Assembly (NCBI RefSeq): GCF_001705665.1
Contig: NZ_MDHA01000065.1
Coordinates: forward strand, 1-64,000
Length of the DNA stretch: 64,000 nucleotides
Source of the DNA: Thioclava sp. SK-1
Lineage (GTDB): Bacteria; Pseudomonadota; Alphaproteobacteria; Rhodobacterales; Rhodobacteraceae
Direction of reading: 5' to 3'
The notes below the pieces were generated by a model. The model made no database searches, had not been told where the DNA came from, and saw only the letters and a list, made by a program, of their open reading frames with translations. This document shows positions 56,438 through 64,000 of this stretch, one piece after another. The position numbers were made by a program, and so were the translations under genes. Numbering within the stretch: the stretch's first letter is position 1; each line of letters starts with the position of its first letter.

Positions 56438-56707
56438 ATGCTGTATGCCGTGATCTGTCGGGATAAGCCCGGCGCTTTGCAAATTCGTTTGGACACACGC
56501 GATGCGCATTTGGCCTATATCAAAGAGACAGGTATTGTTGCGCAGGCGGGTCCGTTCATTGAGGAAGGGCAGATGTGCGGCTCTTTGGTGATTTTGGAAT
56601 GTGACACTTTGGGCGCGGCGCAGGATTGGGCGGCGAATGATCCCTATGCGCATGCAGGGCTGTTTGAAAACGTCGTCATTTCGGAATGGAAAAAGGTGAT
56701 CGGCTAA
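56438..56707 (+). CDS. YCII-domain protein
   Basis: This 89-residue YciI-type protein starts MLYAVICRDKPGALQIRL, with the Asp/His-type active positions of the family (DTRDAHLAYI, AQDWAANDPYAHAGLF). The conserved Asp-Pro-Tyr-Ala segment is characteristic. The role of the family is not settled (a possible hydrolase or stress protein). It begins immediately after the gpsA stop and its stop overlaps the next start (TAATG). Confidence 0.88.
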   Translation: MLYAVICRDKPGALQIRLDTRDAHLAYIKETGIVAQAGPFIEEGQMCGSLVILECDTLGAAQDWAANDPYAHAGLFENVVISEWKKVIG

Positions 56708-57129
56708 TGCGCTACTGGCTGTTTAAATCCGAGCCAAACAAGTTCCCCTGGGAGGATCTGGTTGCCAAAGGCGATGCGGGTGAGGAATGGGACGGTATCC
56801 GCAATTATCAGGCGCGCAACAATATGCGCGAAATGAAAGTGGGCGATCGCGGATTTTTCTACCATTCAAATATTGGAAAAGAGGTGGTGGGCATCTGTGA
56901 AGTCAGTGCCGAAAGCGCCCCTGACAGCACGACCGACGATCCGCGTTGGGATTGCGTGCATCTGAAAGCCATTCGCCCGTTTAAAACTCCGGTGACTTTG
57001 GCTGCTGTGAAGGCAGAGCCGCGCCTGGCGGAAATGTCACTGGTTACATCGATGCGTCTGTCAGTGCAGCCGGTGACGCAAGAGGAATGGACGCTTGTCT
57101 GCGCGATGGGCGACACGGATGCCAACTGA
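56707..57129 (+). CDS. EVE-domain protein
   Basis: A 140-residue PUA-like EVE protein starting MRYWLFKSEPNKFPWEDL, with the cavity-forming segments WDGIRNYQARNNMREMKVGDRGFFYHSN and GICEV. EVE domains bind modified nucleotides in DNA or RNA. It is a common last gene of this tsaD-gpsA run. The start at 56707 overlaps the YCII stop; an in-frame alternative upstream is less likely. Confidence 0.9.
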   Translation: MRYWLFKSEPNKFPWEDLVAKGDAGEEWDGIRNYQARNNMREMKVGDRGFFYHSNIGKEVVGICEVSAESAPDSTTDDPRWDCVHLKAIRPFKTPVTLAAVKAEPRLAEMSLVTSMRLSVQPVTQEEWTLVCAMGDTDAN

Positions 57130-57290
57130 TTTGATCGTGCCGCTATATGTGGCGGCACGGTTGCTGCGGCAATGATATATTTGCCCCCAGCATATGCCGA
57201 AACATGTGATGTCTTACCGGCATGGGCATGATGATATGGTTTGAAACAGCCAGATCGCACAAATTGCACGACCGATATTTCGTCCTCGCA

Positions 57291-57393
57291 AAAATGCAAA
57301 GGGCCCCGGCACCCCTACCAGGACCCTTCTACCCCACGTGCTCCCCTACGCACCACACGTGAAACTTATTCGGGCCTGGCCATACTAGCCGGC
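57291..57393 (-). ncRNA. Candidate structured small RNA
   Basis: The minus strand of the EVE/CbiX intergenic region carries a compact RNA-like sequence of about 100 bases. It opens GCCGGCTAGTATGGCCAGGC, has a pairing pair CCAGGCCC / GGGTCCTGG, two copies of CACGTG, several GGGG runs, and ends GCCGGGGCCC followed by TTTGCATTTTT. A promoter fits upstream: -35 TTGTGA (57423-57428), 18-base spacer, -10 TAAGTA (57399-57404), giving a start near 57392. It does not show the SRP RNA apex or tmRNA features, and I cannot assign a family; 6S-like or novel are both possible. Confidence 0.5.
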
Positions 57394-57398
57394 AAAAT

Positions 57399-57428
57399 TA
57401 CTTAGCCACATTCGTGATGAAATCACAA
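57399..57428 (-). promoter_or_regulatory. Promoter of the candidate small RNA
   Basis: On minus, TTGTGA (57423-57428) and TAAGTA (57399-57404) are spaced 18 bases apart, close to a housekeeping sigma-70 promoter. The predicted start, 6-7 bases further on, coincides with the first bases of the GC-rich structured segment. Confidence 0.5.
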
Positions 57429-57557
57429 GTTTTTGATACCTAAAATGATTCGATTTCAGGTAGTTGTGGTTATCTGACTGTTAATGATTTTTGTGATGGC
57501 CGGAAAAGAATCGCTTTGCCCTTGCCGCCTATCGGTGCACCGCTAAATTGCGACCTT

Positions 57558-58241
57558 ATGAAACAGGTTGTTATTGTCGCGCACGGCTCCCCGTCTGATC
57601 CTGATCCGCAAGATCGTAGGCTGCATCAGCTTGCGCAGCAGGTCGGGGCGCTTTGCGACGCGCAGGTGCGCGGTGCGACCTTGGCCAAGCCGGGATCATT
57701 AGAAGGCGCGCTGGAAGGATTCGACGCGCCGATTATCTATCCGTTCTTTATGGCCGAAGGGTGGTTTACCAAGCGCGAATTGCCCCGGAGATTGGCCGCG
57801 GTGAATGTTGTGGCGCGCCATATGGATCCGTTCGGGGTGGATCCCGCTTTGCCGGATCTGATCGCCGCAGCCTGTGAGGCCGCAGCGAAAGACGCCGGTC
57901 TGGACCCGTGTCACAGTGATCTGATTCTGTGTGCGCATGGGTCAAAGATCGCGAGAAAATCGAAGAACAGCGCCTATGATATGGCGCAAACGCTGCGCGG
58001 GCGCGTGCCATTTTGGCGTATTCGTGTGGCCCTGATAGAAGAGGCCCCGTTCCTGGAAGATGTCGCTGCGACCTGTACCACAGGCCTGTGCCTGCCGTTT
58101 TTTGCGCTGCGTGCCGGACATGTGGAAGGCGACATTCCCGAGGCGTTACAAAACGCGTCATTTTCTGGCCCTGCCATGGCGCCCATAGGCGAACACCCAC
58201 AGGTTCCGAACTTGATTTCGAATGCTATCAACTTGTTTTGA
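57558..58241 (+). CDS. CbiX/SirB-like sirohydrochlorin chelatase-family protein
   Basis: This 227-residue protein contains two CbiX-like halves, each with the metal-binding AHGS motif (VIVAHGSPSD at the start, LILCAHGSKIA in the middle). The family inserts cobalt, iron or nickel into sirohydrochlorin. No cobalamin or sirohaem genes are nearby, so the metal is unknown. The start at 57558 places the motif at residue 8, the usual position. It precedes the phosphate operon, which has its own Pho box. Confidence 0.85.
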   Translation: MKQVVIVAHGSPSDPDPQDRRLHQLAQQVGALCDAQVRGATLAKPGSLEGALEGFDAPIIYPFFMAEGWFTKRELPRRLAAVNVVARHMDPFGVDPALPDLIAAACEAAAKDAGLDPCHSDLILCAHGSKIARKSKNSAYDMAQTLRGRVPFWRIRVALIEEAPFLEDVAATCTTGLCLPFFALRAGHVEGDIPEALQNASFSGPAMAPIGEHPQVPNLISNAINLF

Positions 58242-58276
58242 TTTATAAAAATAAGTTCGACAAAGAGTTTCTCTGA

Positions 58277-58295
58277 TTGTCATCTAAGTGTTACA
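58277..58295 (+). promoter_or_regulatory. Pho-box-like sequence upstream of pstS
   Basis: TTGTCAT-CTAA-GTGTTAC resembles the PhoB target: two 7-base direct repeats (consensus CTGTCAT) separated by four AT-rich bases. It lies 88 bases before the pstS start, the expected position for activation under phosphate limitation, and phoB is encoded at the end of the same operon. Confidence 0.65.
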
Positions 58296-58382
58296 ATTCT
58301 TTTGCATAAGCGTCACGCACGATCAATAGTCAGTGCGGCGAGGCCCCAATCTGGCCCAAGGACAATTATTCGGGAGAGACCC

Positions 58383-59423
58383 ATGAAACTCGCACATATT
58401 ACCGCATCGACCCTGGCAATCACGGTCGCATCGACCGCAGGCGCCTTTGCTCGTGACAATCTGCAAATTGCGGGTTCATCGACCGTTCTGCCCTACGCGT
58501 CTATCGTCGCAGAAGCATTCGGTGAAAATTTTGATTTTCCAACACCGGTTGTTGAATCTGGTGGTTCTTCCTCCGGTCTGAAACGTTTCTGCGAAGGCGT
58601 TGGTGAAAACACCATCGACGTTGCAAACGCATCGCGCGCCATCAAAGAATCAGAAGTGAAGGCCTGTGCTGACGCCGGTGTCACCGACATCATGGAAGTG
58701 CGCATCGGGTATGACGGCATCGTTTTTGCTTCGCAAAAAACCGGCCCGGATTTCGCCGCATTTGAACCTGCTGACTGGTTCAACGCGATCGCTGCCAAAG
58801 TCTTGAAGGACGGCGAGCTGGTTGACAATAGCTACACAAACTGGTCGGATTTCAACGCCGATCTGCCAGAAGCCGAAATTGCGACGTTCATTCCGGGCAC
58901 CAAGCACGGCACCCGTGAAGTGTTTGAAGAAAAAGTTCTGCTGCAAGGCTGTGAAGACACAGGCGCAATGCAGGCGATGCTGGATGCCGGCATGTCCGAA
59001 GATGACGCCGAAGGTCAGTGCATGGCCGTTCGCACCGATGGTAAGTCGGTCGATATCGACGGTGATTACACCGAAACATTGGCCCGTATCGACAGCAACA
59101 CCAGTGGCGTTGGCGTCTTTGGTCTGGCATTTTATGAGAACAACACCGACAAGCTGAAAGTCGCGACAATGTCTGGCGTCGCGCCTTCGACCGAGACGAT
59201 CGCATCGGGTGACTACCCTGTGTCGCGCCCGCTGTTCTTCTATGTGAAGAAAGCACATATCGGCGTGATCCCCGGTCTGAAAGAATATGCTGAGTTCTTC
59301 GTCGCGGACGAAATCGCTGGCCCAGACGGTCCTTTGGCTCAGTATGGTTTGGTGTCGGATCCAGAGCTGGCGGCAACGCAAGCAGCTGTGGCTGACGAAG
59401 TCACCATGAATTCGGGTATGTAA
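58383..59423 (+). CDS. pstS: Phosphate ABC transporter substrate-binding protein
   Basis: This 346-residue protein has a signal peptide (MKLAHITASTLAITVASTAGAFA) and the phosphate-binding segments IAGSSTVLPYASIVAE, SGGSSSGLKRFCEG and IDVANASRAIKESE. It captures phosphate in the periplasm for PstCAB. The start at 58383 follows CGGGAGAG at proper spacing. The first gene of the pst operon. Confidence 0.96.
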   Translation: MKLAHITASTLAITVASTAGAFARDNLQIAGSSTVLPYASIVAEAFGENFDFPTPVVESGGSSSGLKRFCEGVGENTIDVANASRAIKESEVKACADAGVTDIMEVRIGYDGIVFASQKTGPDFAAFEPADWFNAIAAKVLKDGELVDNSYTNWSDFNADLPEAEIATFIPGTKHGTREVFEEKVLLQGCEDTGAMQAMLDAGMSEDDAEGQCMAVRTDGKSVDIDGDYTETLARIDSNTSGVGVFGLAFYENNTDKLKVATMSGVAPSTETIASGDYPVSRPLFFYVKKAHIGVIPGLKEYAEFFVADEIAGPDGPLAQYGLVSDPELAATQAAVADEVTMNSGM

Positions 59424-59448
59424 TCGCACTGCCACTCAGTGCGCAGAC

Positions 59449-59483
59449 AGGGGCGGCACATTTCGCCGCCCCTTTTCTCTTTT
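59449..59483 (+). terminator. Hairpin with T-rich tail after pstS
   Basis: AGGGGCGGC-7-GCCGCCCCT is a 9-bp stem followed by TTTCTCTTTT, a typical intrinsic terminator. Between pstS and pstC it probably attenuates, so pstS is made in excess. Confidence 0.75.
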
Positions 59484-59511
59484 AGGTCCTTTTCCAACCG
59501 ACGGAGTTCAC

Positions 59512-60975
59512 ATGCCTGCGTTATGGCTCGCAGTGATCGTTCTGGCCCTGGCCGGTATAGGTTACTTTATCGGGCGCGCGCGCGCGCTCAAATCCGCCGA
59601 TGGCGACATCAGGCTGCTGCATTCATTGCCCAGCTACTATGGCAGCAATGTCGCGATGTTGACGGCTGTTCCGGCACTACTGGTGTTGATCGTCTGGACG
59701 ATTGTGCAGCCGCTTGTTGTGAACATGCATGTCGCAGGGCTTATCCCCGTGTCTGAACTGGACGAAGGGGTCAATCTGAATCTTGTGATGTCAGATGTGC
59801 GTCGCGTCGCGGAAGGGCTGCAAGCCGCCGTGGCCCAAGGCGCATTAAGCGTGCAGGCGGCGGCCAATATCGACCTTGGTGCGGTTGATCTGCGCGCTAT
59901 TCTTGGCTCAGTCGGGGTTGCCCTGGGCTCTGATGTGACGATGGTCACTTTGGATGCTGCACAGCAATATCGCGGTGCGACCGCCACGGGACAGATAGCG
60001 ATGACCGTTGTCGTGCTTATGGTTGCGCTGGGGTTGATGGGCTATACGCTGTCGAAAACCAACAAAGAGCTGCGGGCGCGTAATATCGTGGAGCGGGGCG
60101 TCAAAATTGCACTGATTTCGGCGGCTATGATCGCGATCTTGACCACCATTGGAATCATCTTTTCGCTGGTGTTCAACACGATTGAATTCTTCCGCATGTA
60201 TTCTTTCAGCGACTTTTTCTTTGGCACCACTTGGGCACCGTCCTTCGGTGGCGGTTCGGCGCTTGGGGTGCTGCCGCTGCTATGGGGCACGCTGTATATC
60301 TCGTTGATCGCGCTGGCTGTGGCTGTGCCGATCGGGTTGTTCGCAGCGGTTTACCTGTCCGAATATGCATCCCGCCCGGTACGCGCCTTCGCGAAACCAC
60401 TGCTTGAGATCTTGGCCGGCATTCCCACCATCGTATATGGCTTGTTTGCTTTGCTGACCGTGGGGCCGTTACTGCAACGCGTGTTCGGCGATGGCGGTCT
60501 GGGGTGGATGGATGCGGCAAGCTCTGTGATGACCGCTGGCTTGGTGATGGGCATTATGTTGATCCCGTTTGTGTCGTCGCTTTCCGATGACATCATCAAT
60601 TCTGTGCCGCAGACAATGCGCGATGGCTCTTACGGGTTGGGGGCCACACGGTCCGAAACCATCCGTCAGGTGATTTTGCCAGCCGCCCTGCCGGGAATTG
60701 TCGGCGCGATTTTGCTGGCGGCATCGCGTGCAATTGGTGAGACGATGATCGTAGTGCTGGGGGCAGGGGCGGCGGCACGCCTAAGCCTGAACCCGTTCGA
60801 AGCTATGACAACCGTCACTGCAAAAATTGTATCGCAGTTGACCGGGGATGCCGACTTTGCCTCCCCCGAGGCGCTGGTCGCCTTTTCCCTTGGGATGACG
60901 CTGTTTGTCATCACATTGGGGTTGAACATCTTCGCGCTGTATATCGTGCGCAAATACCGGGAGCAGTACGAATGA
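59512..60975 (+). CDS. pstC: Phosphate ABC transporter permease PstC
   Basis: This 487-residue membrane protein is longer than the E. coli form (319 residues) owing to an additional N-terminal region of about 150 residues with two helices (ALWLAVIVLALAGIGYFIG and TAVPALLVLIVWTIVQP). The permease core follows, with IGLFAAVYLSEYAS and the EAA loop DGSYGLGATRSETIRQVILPAALPG. Such long PstC forms are typical of alphaproteobacteria. It overlaps pstA by 4 bases. Confidence 0.94.
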   Translation: MPALWLAVIVLALAGIGYFIGRARALKSADGDIRLLHSLPSYYGSNVAMLTAVPALLVLIVWTIVQPLVVNMHVAGLIPVSELDEGVNLNLVMSDVRRVAEGLQAAVAQGALSVQAAANIDLGAVDLRAILGSVGVALGSDVTMVTLDAAQQYRGATATGQIAMTVVVLMVALGLMGYTLSKTNKELRARNIVERGVKIALISAAMIAILTTIGIIFSLVFNTIEFFRMYSFSDFFFGTTWAPSFGGGSALGVLPLLWGTLYISLIALAVAVPIGLFAAVYLSEYASRPVRAFAKPLLEILAGIPTIVYGLFALLTVGPLLQRVFGDGGLGWMDAASSVMTAGLVMGIMLIPFVSSLSDDIINSVPQTMRDGSYGLGATRSETIRQVILPAALPGIVGAILLAASRAIGETMIVVLGAGAAARLSLNPFEAMTTVTAKIVSQLTGDADFASPEALVAFSLGMTLFVITLGLNIFALYIVRKYREQYE

Positions 60976-62324
60976 CCGACGCAACCGTTTCGCCCGAAAA
61001 GACCCCTAAGCGCAGCTCACTGCATACGGCCAGTGACCGCACGAAGAAACGCAATGCCTCTGAGACGCGGTTTAAGGCAATGGGGATTGGGGCGATTGCC
61101 CTTGGTATCTTCTTTCTAATCGTCTTGTTGGTGTCGATCATCAGCAATGGCATCGGGGCATATCAACAGACCTATTTGCAGGTGCCAGTTTATCTGGACC
61201 CGGCCAAGCTGGACAAAAACGGCAACCGCGATCCGGCGGATATCGCCAAAGTTTCGACATTTGGATATACACCGCTGATCCAGGCGGGGCTGCTGAGCGC
61301 GGTGCAAGACGCCAATATCGACACGCCGCTGCAAACGGCGCGGGATATGAAAAACCTGATCTCGGCATCGGCGGCGAACGTTGTGCGCCAAGATGTGGTT
61401 TCGGATCCAAACCTGATTGGTCAAACAGTGACGTTCAAACTGCTGGCCTCGTCGCGGGTTGACGGCTATCTGAAGGGCCGCGTGACCCGTGAGGGCGTGG
61501 CAGAGGATAAGAATATCAATGTCGACCAGCTGGATCTGACCGATAAGCTGGTTGATGCGGGTATCGCGGCCAAAGGCTTTAACTGGGCCTTTATCACCGG
61601 ATCGGATGCGTCGGAATCGCGTGCCGAACAGGCGGGGATCGGCACCTCTATGTTGGGGTCGCTGTTCATGATGTTGGTTGTGCTGGGTTTGTCGTTGCCC
61701 ATCGGTGTCGCAGCCTCGATCTATCTTGAGGAATTCGCGCCGCAAAACCGCTGGACCGATATTATTGAGGTCAATATCTCAAACTTGGCGGCGGTGCCGT
61801 CTATCGTGTTCGGTATTCTTGGCCTTTCAGTGTTCATCCAGTTCATGCATCTGCCGCAATCCGCGCCTTTGGTGGGTGGTCTGGTGCTGACGCTGATGAC
61901 GTTGCCCACGATCATCATTTCGACCCGCGCGTCGTTGAAGGCAGTTCCGCCATCGATCCGTGACGCAGCGTTGGGGATCGGTGCGTCAAAAATGCAATCC
62001 GTATTCCACCATGTCCTGCCACTGGCGATGCCGGGGATCCTGACCGGGACCATCATTGGTTTGGCGCAGGCGCTGGGGGAAACCGCACCGTTGCTGCTGA
62101 TCGGGATGATTGGTTACATCGCAACCAATCCGCCAGGTAATCTGATTGATGGGTTCATGGCGCCAAACTCTGCCATGCCGGCACAGATCTATGAATGGGC
62201 GAAACGGGCAGATCCGGCCTATTATGAACGGGCGTGGGGTGGCATCATCATCCTGCTGCTGTTCCTTCTAAGCATGAATATCATCGCAATTATCCTGCGC
62301 CGTAAATTTGAGCGCCGTTGGTAA
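60972..62324 (+). CDS. pstA: Phosphate ABC transporter permease PstA
   Basis: This 450-residue permease also has an N-terminal extension (helix [24 protein letters not shown], then a periplasmic domain) before the core. Core segments include [40 protein letters not shown] and the EAA loop [23 protein letters not shown]. It partners PstC. The extended form matches that of PstC. The pstB start is 13 bases after its stop. Confidence 0.94.
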   Translation: MTDATVSPEKTPKRSSLHTASDRTKKRNASETRFKAMGIGAIALGIFFLIVLLVSIISNGIGAYQQTYLQVPVYLDPAKLDKNGNRDPADIAKVSTFGYTPLIQAGLLSAVQDANIDTPLQTARDMKNLISASAANVVRQDVVSDPNLIGQTVTFKLLASSRVDGYLKGRVTREGVAEDKNINVDQLDLTDKLVDAGIAAKGFNWAFITGSDASESRAEQAGIGTSMLGSLFMMLVVLGLSLPIGVAASIYLEEFAPQNRWTDIIEVNISNLAAVPSIVFGILGLSVFIQFMHLPQSAPLVGGLVLTLMTLPTIIISTRASLKAVPPSIRDAALGIGASKMQSVFHHVLPLAMPGILTGTIIGLAQALGETAPLLLIGMIGYIATNPPGNLIDGFMAPNSAMPAQIYEWAKRADPAYYERAWGGIIILLLFLLSMNIIAIILRRKFERRW

Positions 62325-62337
62325 GAGGGACGCAGAT

Positions 62338-63135
62338 ATGAACGACATGAGACTGACGGAGAGAAAAGTGGACTCCAAAGAGATCAAGATCGAGGCCCGC
62401 GATGTGCAGGTCTTCTACGGTGACACTCACGCCATCAAAGATGTCAATGTCGATATCCTTGATAAGACGGTCACGGCCTTTATCGGCCCGTCAGGCTGTG
62501 GCAAATCGACCTTCTTGCGAACGTTGAACCGGATGAATGACACGATTGATATTTGTCGTGTTGAAGGCGCGATCAATCTGGACGGCGAAGACATCTATGA
62601 TAAGCGCGTTGATCCGGTGCAATTGCGTGCCAAGGTCGGGATGGTGTTCCAAAAGCCCAACCCGTTCCCGAAATCCATTTATGATAACGTGGCCTATGGC
62701 CCACGTATTCACGGACTGGCCCAAAGCAAAGCCGATCTGGATGAAATCGTAGAGCGCAGCCTGCGCGGTGCGGCCATCTGGAATGAGGTAAAAGACCGTT
62801 TGCACGCGCCCGGCACCGGCCTGTCGGGTGGCCAGCAGCAGCGTTTGTGCATTGCCCGCGCAGTGGCCACCTCGCCCGAGGTTTTGTTGATGGACGAGCC
62901 CTGCTCGGCGCTTGATCCGATCGCAACAGGTCAGGTTGAAGATCTGATTGATGAGCTGCGCGAGAAATTCTCGGTCGTAATTGTGACCCACTCGATGCAG
63001 CAGGCAGCGCGTGTCAGCCAGCGGACTGCCTTCTTCCATCTGGGGAACCTGGTGGAATATGGCGAAACGGGTCAGATTTTCACCAACCCAACCGACCCGC
63101 GCACTGAAAGCTATATTACCGGCCGGATCGGCTAA
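62338..63135 (+). CDS. pstB: Phosphate ABC transporter ATP-binding protein PstB
   Basis: A 265-residue ATPase with Walker [11 protein letters not shown]-loop [19 protein letters not shown], signature [16 protein letters not shown] and Walker [17 protein letters not shown]. The Q-loop segment KPNPFP is specific to PstB. The ribosome site AGAGGG precedes the ATG. An upstream in-frame start would overlap pstA and is unlikely. Confidence 0.97.
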   Translation: MNDMRLTERKVDSKEIKIEARDVQVFYGDTHAIKDVNVDILDKTVTAFIGPSGCGKSTFLRTLNRMNDTIDICRVEGAINLDGEDIYDKRVDPVQLRAKVGMVFQKPNPFPKSIYDNVAYGPRIHGLAQSKADLDEIVERSLRGAAIWNEVKDRLHAPGTGLSGGQQQRLCIARAVATSPEVLLMDEPCSALDPIATGQVEDLIDELREKFSVVIVTHSMQQAARVSQRTAFFHLGNLVEYGETGQIFTNPTDPRTESYITGRIG

Positions 63136-63149
63136 GGAAGGACACAGAA

Positions 63150-63857
63150 ATGAGCGAGCATATCTCATCTGCATTTGACCGTGACCTTGAAGCGGTTCAG
63201 GCGTTGGTTGTCAAAATGGGTGGCATGATCGAGGCCCAAATCCTTGACAGTGCCCGCGCCCTGGAAACCCGCGATGGCGACTTGGCCGCCGTTGTACGCC
63301 GCCAAGACAAAGCCATCGACGCATTGGAAGAACAGATCAACGAAGAGGCTGCGCGGCTGATTGCCCTGCGCGCGCCTGTGTCGCGTGACCTGCGCATGGC
63401 ACTGTCGGTCATCAAAATCGCCGCATCGCTGGAGCGTGTGGGCGATTATGCGAAAAACATCGCCAAACGCACCGAGGTGCTGTTGGATGTGCCGGATGTG
63501 AATGGCTCGCCCAAGGCGATCCGGCGGATGGCGCAAGCCGTAGAAGCGATGCTGAAAGATGCGCTGGATGCCTATATTCAGCGTGATGCCAGCCTGGCCA
63601 CGGATGTGCGCGACCGTGATATCGAAGTAGACCAGATGTATAACGCACTATTTCGCGAATTCCTGACCTATATGATGGAAGATCCGCGCAATATTACAGC
63701 CTGTATGCACCTTCATTTTATTGCCAAGAATATTGAACGGATGGGGGATCACGCCACATCCATCGCAGAGCAGGTGATCTATCTTGTCACTGGCGATCTG
63801 CCAGAAGAGGCGCGGCCAAAGTCGTCCTCTGTGCCTAAATTGGAGGAGACACGGTAA
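63150..63857 (+). CDS. phoU: Phosphate transport regulator PhoU
   Basis: This 235-residue protein is made of two similar three-helix bundles, each with a metal-binding motif of the form E/D-x-x-x-D (first EQINEEAARLIALRAPVSRDLR and ERVGDYAKNIAKR; second RDIEVDQMYNALF and ERMGDHATSIAEQ). It links PstSCAB to the PhoR/PhoB pair, damping the response when phosphate is plentiful. It follows pstB by 14 bases with the ribosome site AAGGAAGG. Confidence 0.97.
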   Translation: MSEHISSAFDRDLEAVQALVVKMGGMIEAQILDSARALETRDGDLAAVVRRQDKAIDALEEQINEEAARLIALRAPVSRDLRMALSVIKIAASLERVGDYAKNIAKRTEVLLDVPDVNGSPKAIRRMAQAVEAMLKDALDAYIQRDASLATDVRDRDIEVDQMYNALFREFLTYMMEDPRNITACMHLHFIAKNIERMGDHATSIAEQVIYLVTGDLPEEARPKSSSVPKLEETR

Positions 63858-63858
63858 T

Positions 63859-64000
63859 ATGTCGCCTGCTCAGCAGCCCTGTGTGCTTGTTGTAGAAGAT
63901 GAATCTGCGCAGCGTGAAGTGCTGAACTATAATCTGGAGGCTGAAGGCTTTCGCGTTGTGATGGCTGTCAACGGCGAAGAAGCGCTATTGATGGTCAAGG
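63859..64000 (+). CDS. phoB: Phosphate response regulator PhoB, N-terminal part, runs off window
   Basis: The frame starting at ATG 63859 reads MSPAQQPCVLVVEDESAQRE, then LNYNLEAEGFRVVMAVNGEEAL, the start of an OmpR-type receiver domain with the acidic pair ED. Only 47 residues are visible, and the phospho-acceptor Asp is beyond the end. Position after phoU identifies it as PhoB. No phoR is seen inside the window. A GGAGG ribosome site lies within the end of phoU. Confidence 0.9.
   Translation, partial: MSPAQQPCVLVVEDESAQREVLNYNLEAEGFRVVMAVNGEEALLMVK

Noticed and set aside
57291-57393. SRP (4.5S) RNA or tmRNA as identity of the small RNA
   Set aside because: The apical GGTCAGG...GGAAGG...AGCAGCC segment of SRP RNA and the tRNA-like ends of tmRNA are absent.
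57291-57558. Cobalamin riboswitch upstream of the CbiX-like gene
   Set aside because: I looked for the B12 box and the conserved cobalamin core on plus and found none; the structured segment fits a minus-strand RNA better.

Overview
The window is a chromosomal segment of an alphaproteobacterium of the family Rhodobacteraceae, most likely the Roseobacter group. The evidence is gene content and order: a RegB/SenC/RegA redox-signalling locus, AddAB instead of RecBCD, a hemD-mitofilin-hemY block divergent from tsaD, split gltD/gltB, and a pstSCAB-phoU-phoB operon. Codon use is moderately GC-rich. The species cannot be named from the sequence alone.

Layout. 1-0.6 kb: the end of an IS3-type element that has cut off the 3' end of a metallophosphoesterase gene. 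0.75-2.1 kb: tRNA-Gln and a HI0933-type flavoprotein. 2.2-11.1 kb (minus): a tightly overlapped run tsaE-amgK-murU-addB-addA-trxA, linking tRNA modification, cell-wall sugar recycling and double-strand-break repair. 11.1-15.5 kb: a PAS protein without a kinase domain and regB on minus, with senC and regA divergent on plus. 15.6-18.9 kb: a LysR regulator, two YdcZ-type small transporters, a flavin reductase and a GntR regulator. 19.0-27.3 kb: a complete peptide-type ABC transporter with two amidohydrolases embedded in it. 27.3-28.4 kb: a fumarylacetoacetate-hydrolase-family enzyme and a VOC protein (minus). 28.8-35.8 kb: a polar-amino-acid ABC transporter fused into one operon with D-carbamoylase, D-hydantoinase, a hydantoin racemase and a LysR regulator. 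This is a hydantoin / N-carbamoyl amino-acid uptake and conversion unit.

36-45.8 kb is mostly housekeeping: tRNA-Leu, a complex-I-associated NAD(P)-binding protein, uppP, and glutamate synthase, whose two subunit genes are separated by a secreted protein of unknown function and an alpha/beta hydrolase. 45.9-49.2 kb is a graveyard of mobile DNA next to the 3' end of tRNA-Pro(CGG): a frameshifted and deleted IS21-type element containing an 8-bp tandem repeat, an IS110 fragment and an IS3 fragment. 49.4-57.1 kb: a DMT transporter, hemY, a mitofilin-like protein, hemD, tsaD, gpsA, a YCII protein and an EVE-domain protein. 57.3 kb holds a candidate structured small RNA on the minus strand with a recognisable promoter. 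57.6-64 kb: a CbiX-type chelatase and then the phosphate operon pstS-pstC-pstA-pstB-phoU-phoB behind a Pho-box-like sequence; phoB runs off the window.

I see no defence island, CRISPR array, prophage or biosynthetic cluster. The items most worth a second look are the candidate RNA at 57.3 kb, the amidohydrolase without the HxH metal motif, the insertion between gltD and gltB, the hydantoin operon with its AT-rich control region, and the repeat-driven frameshift in istA.
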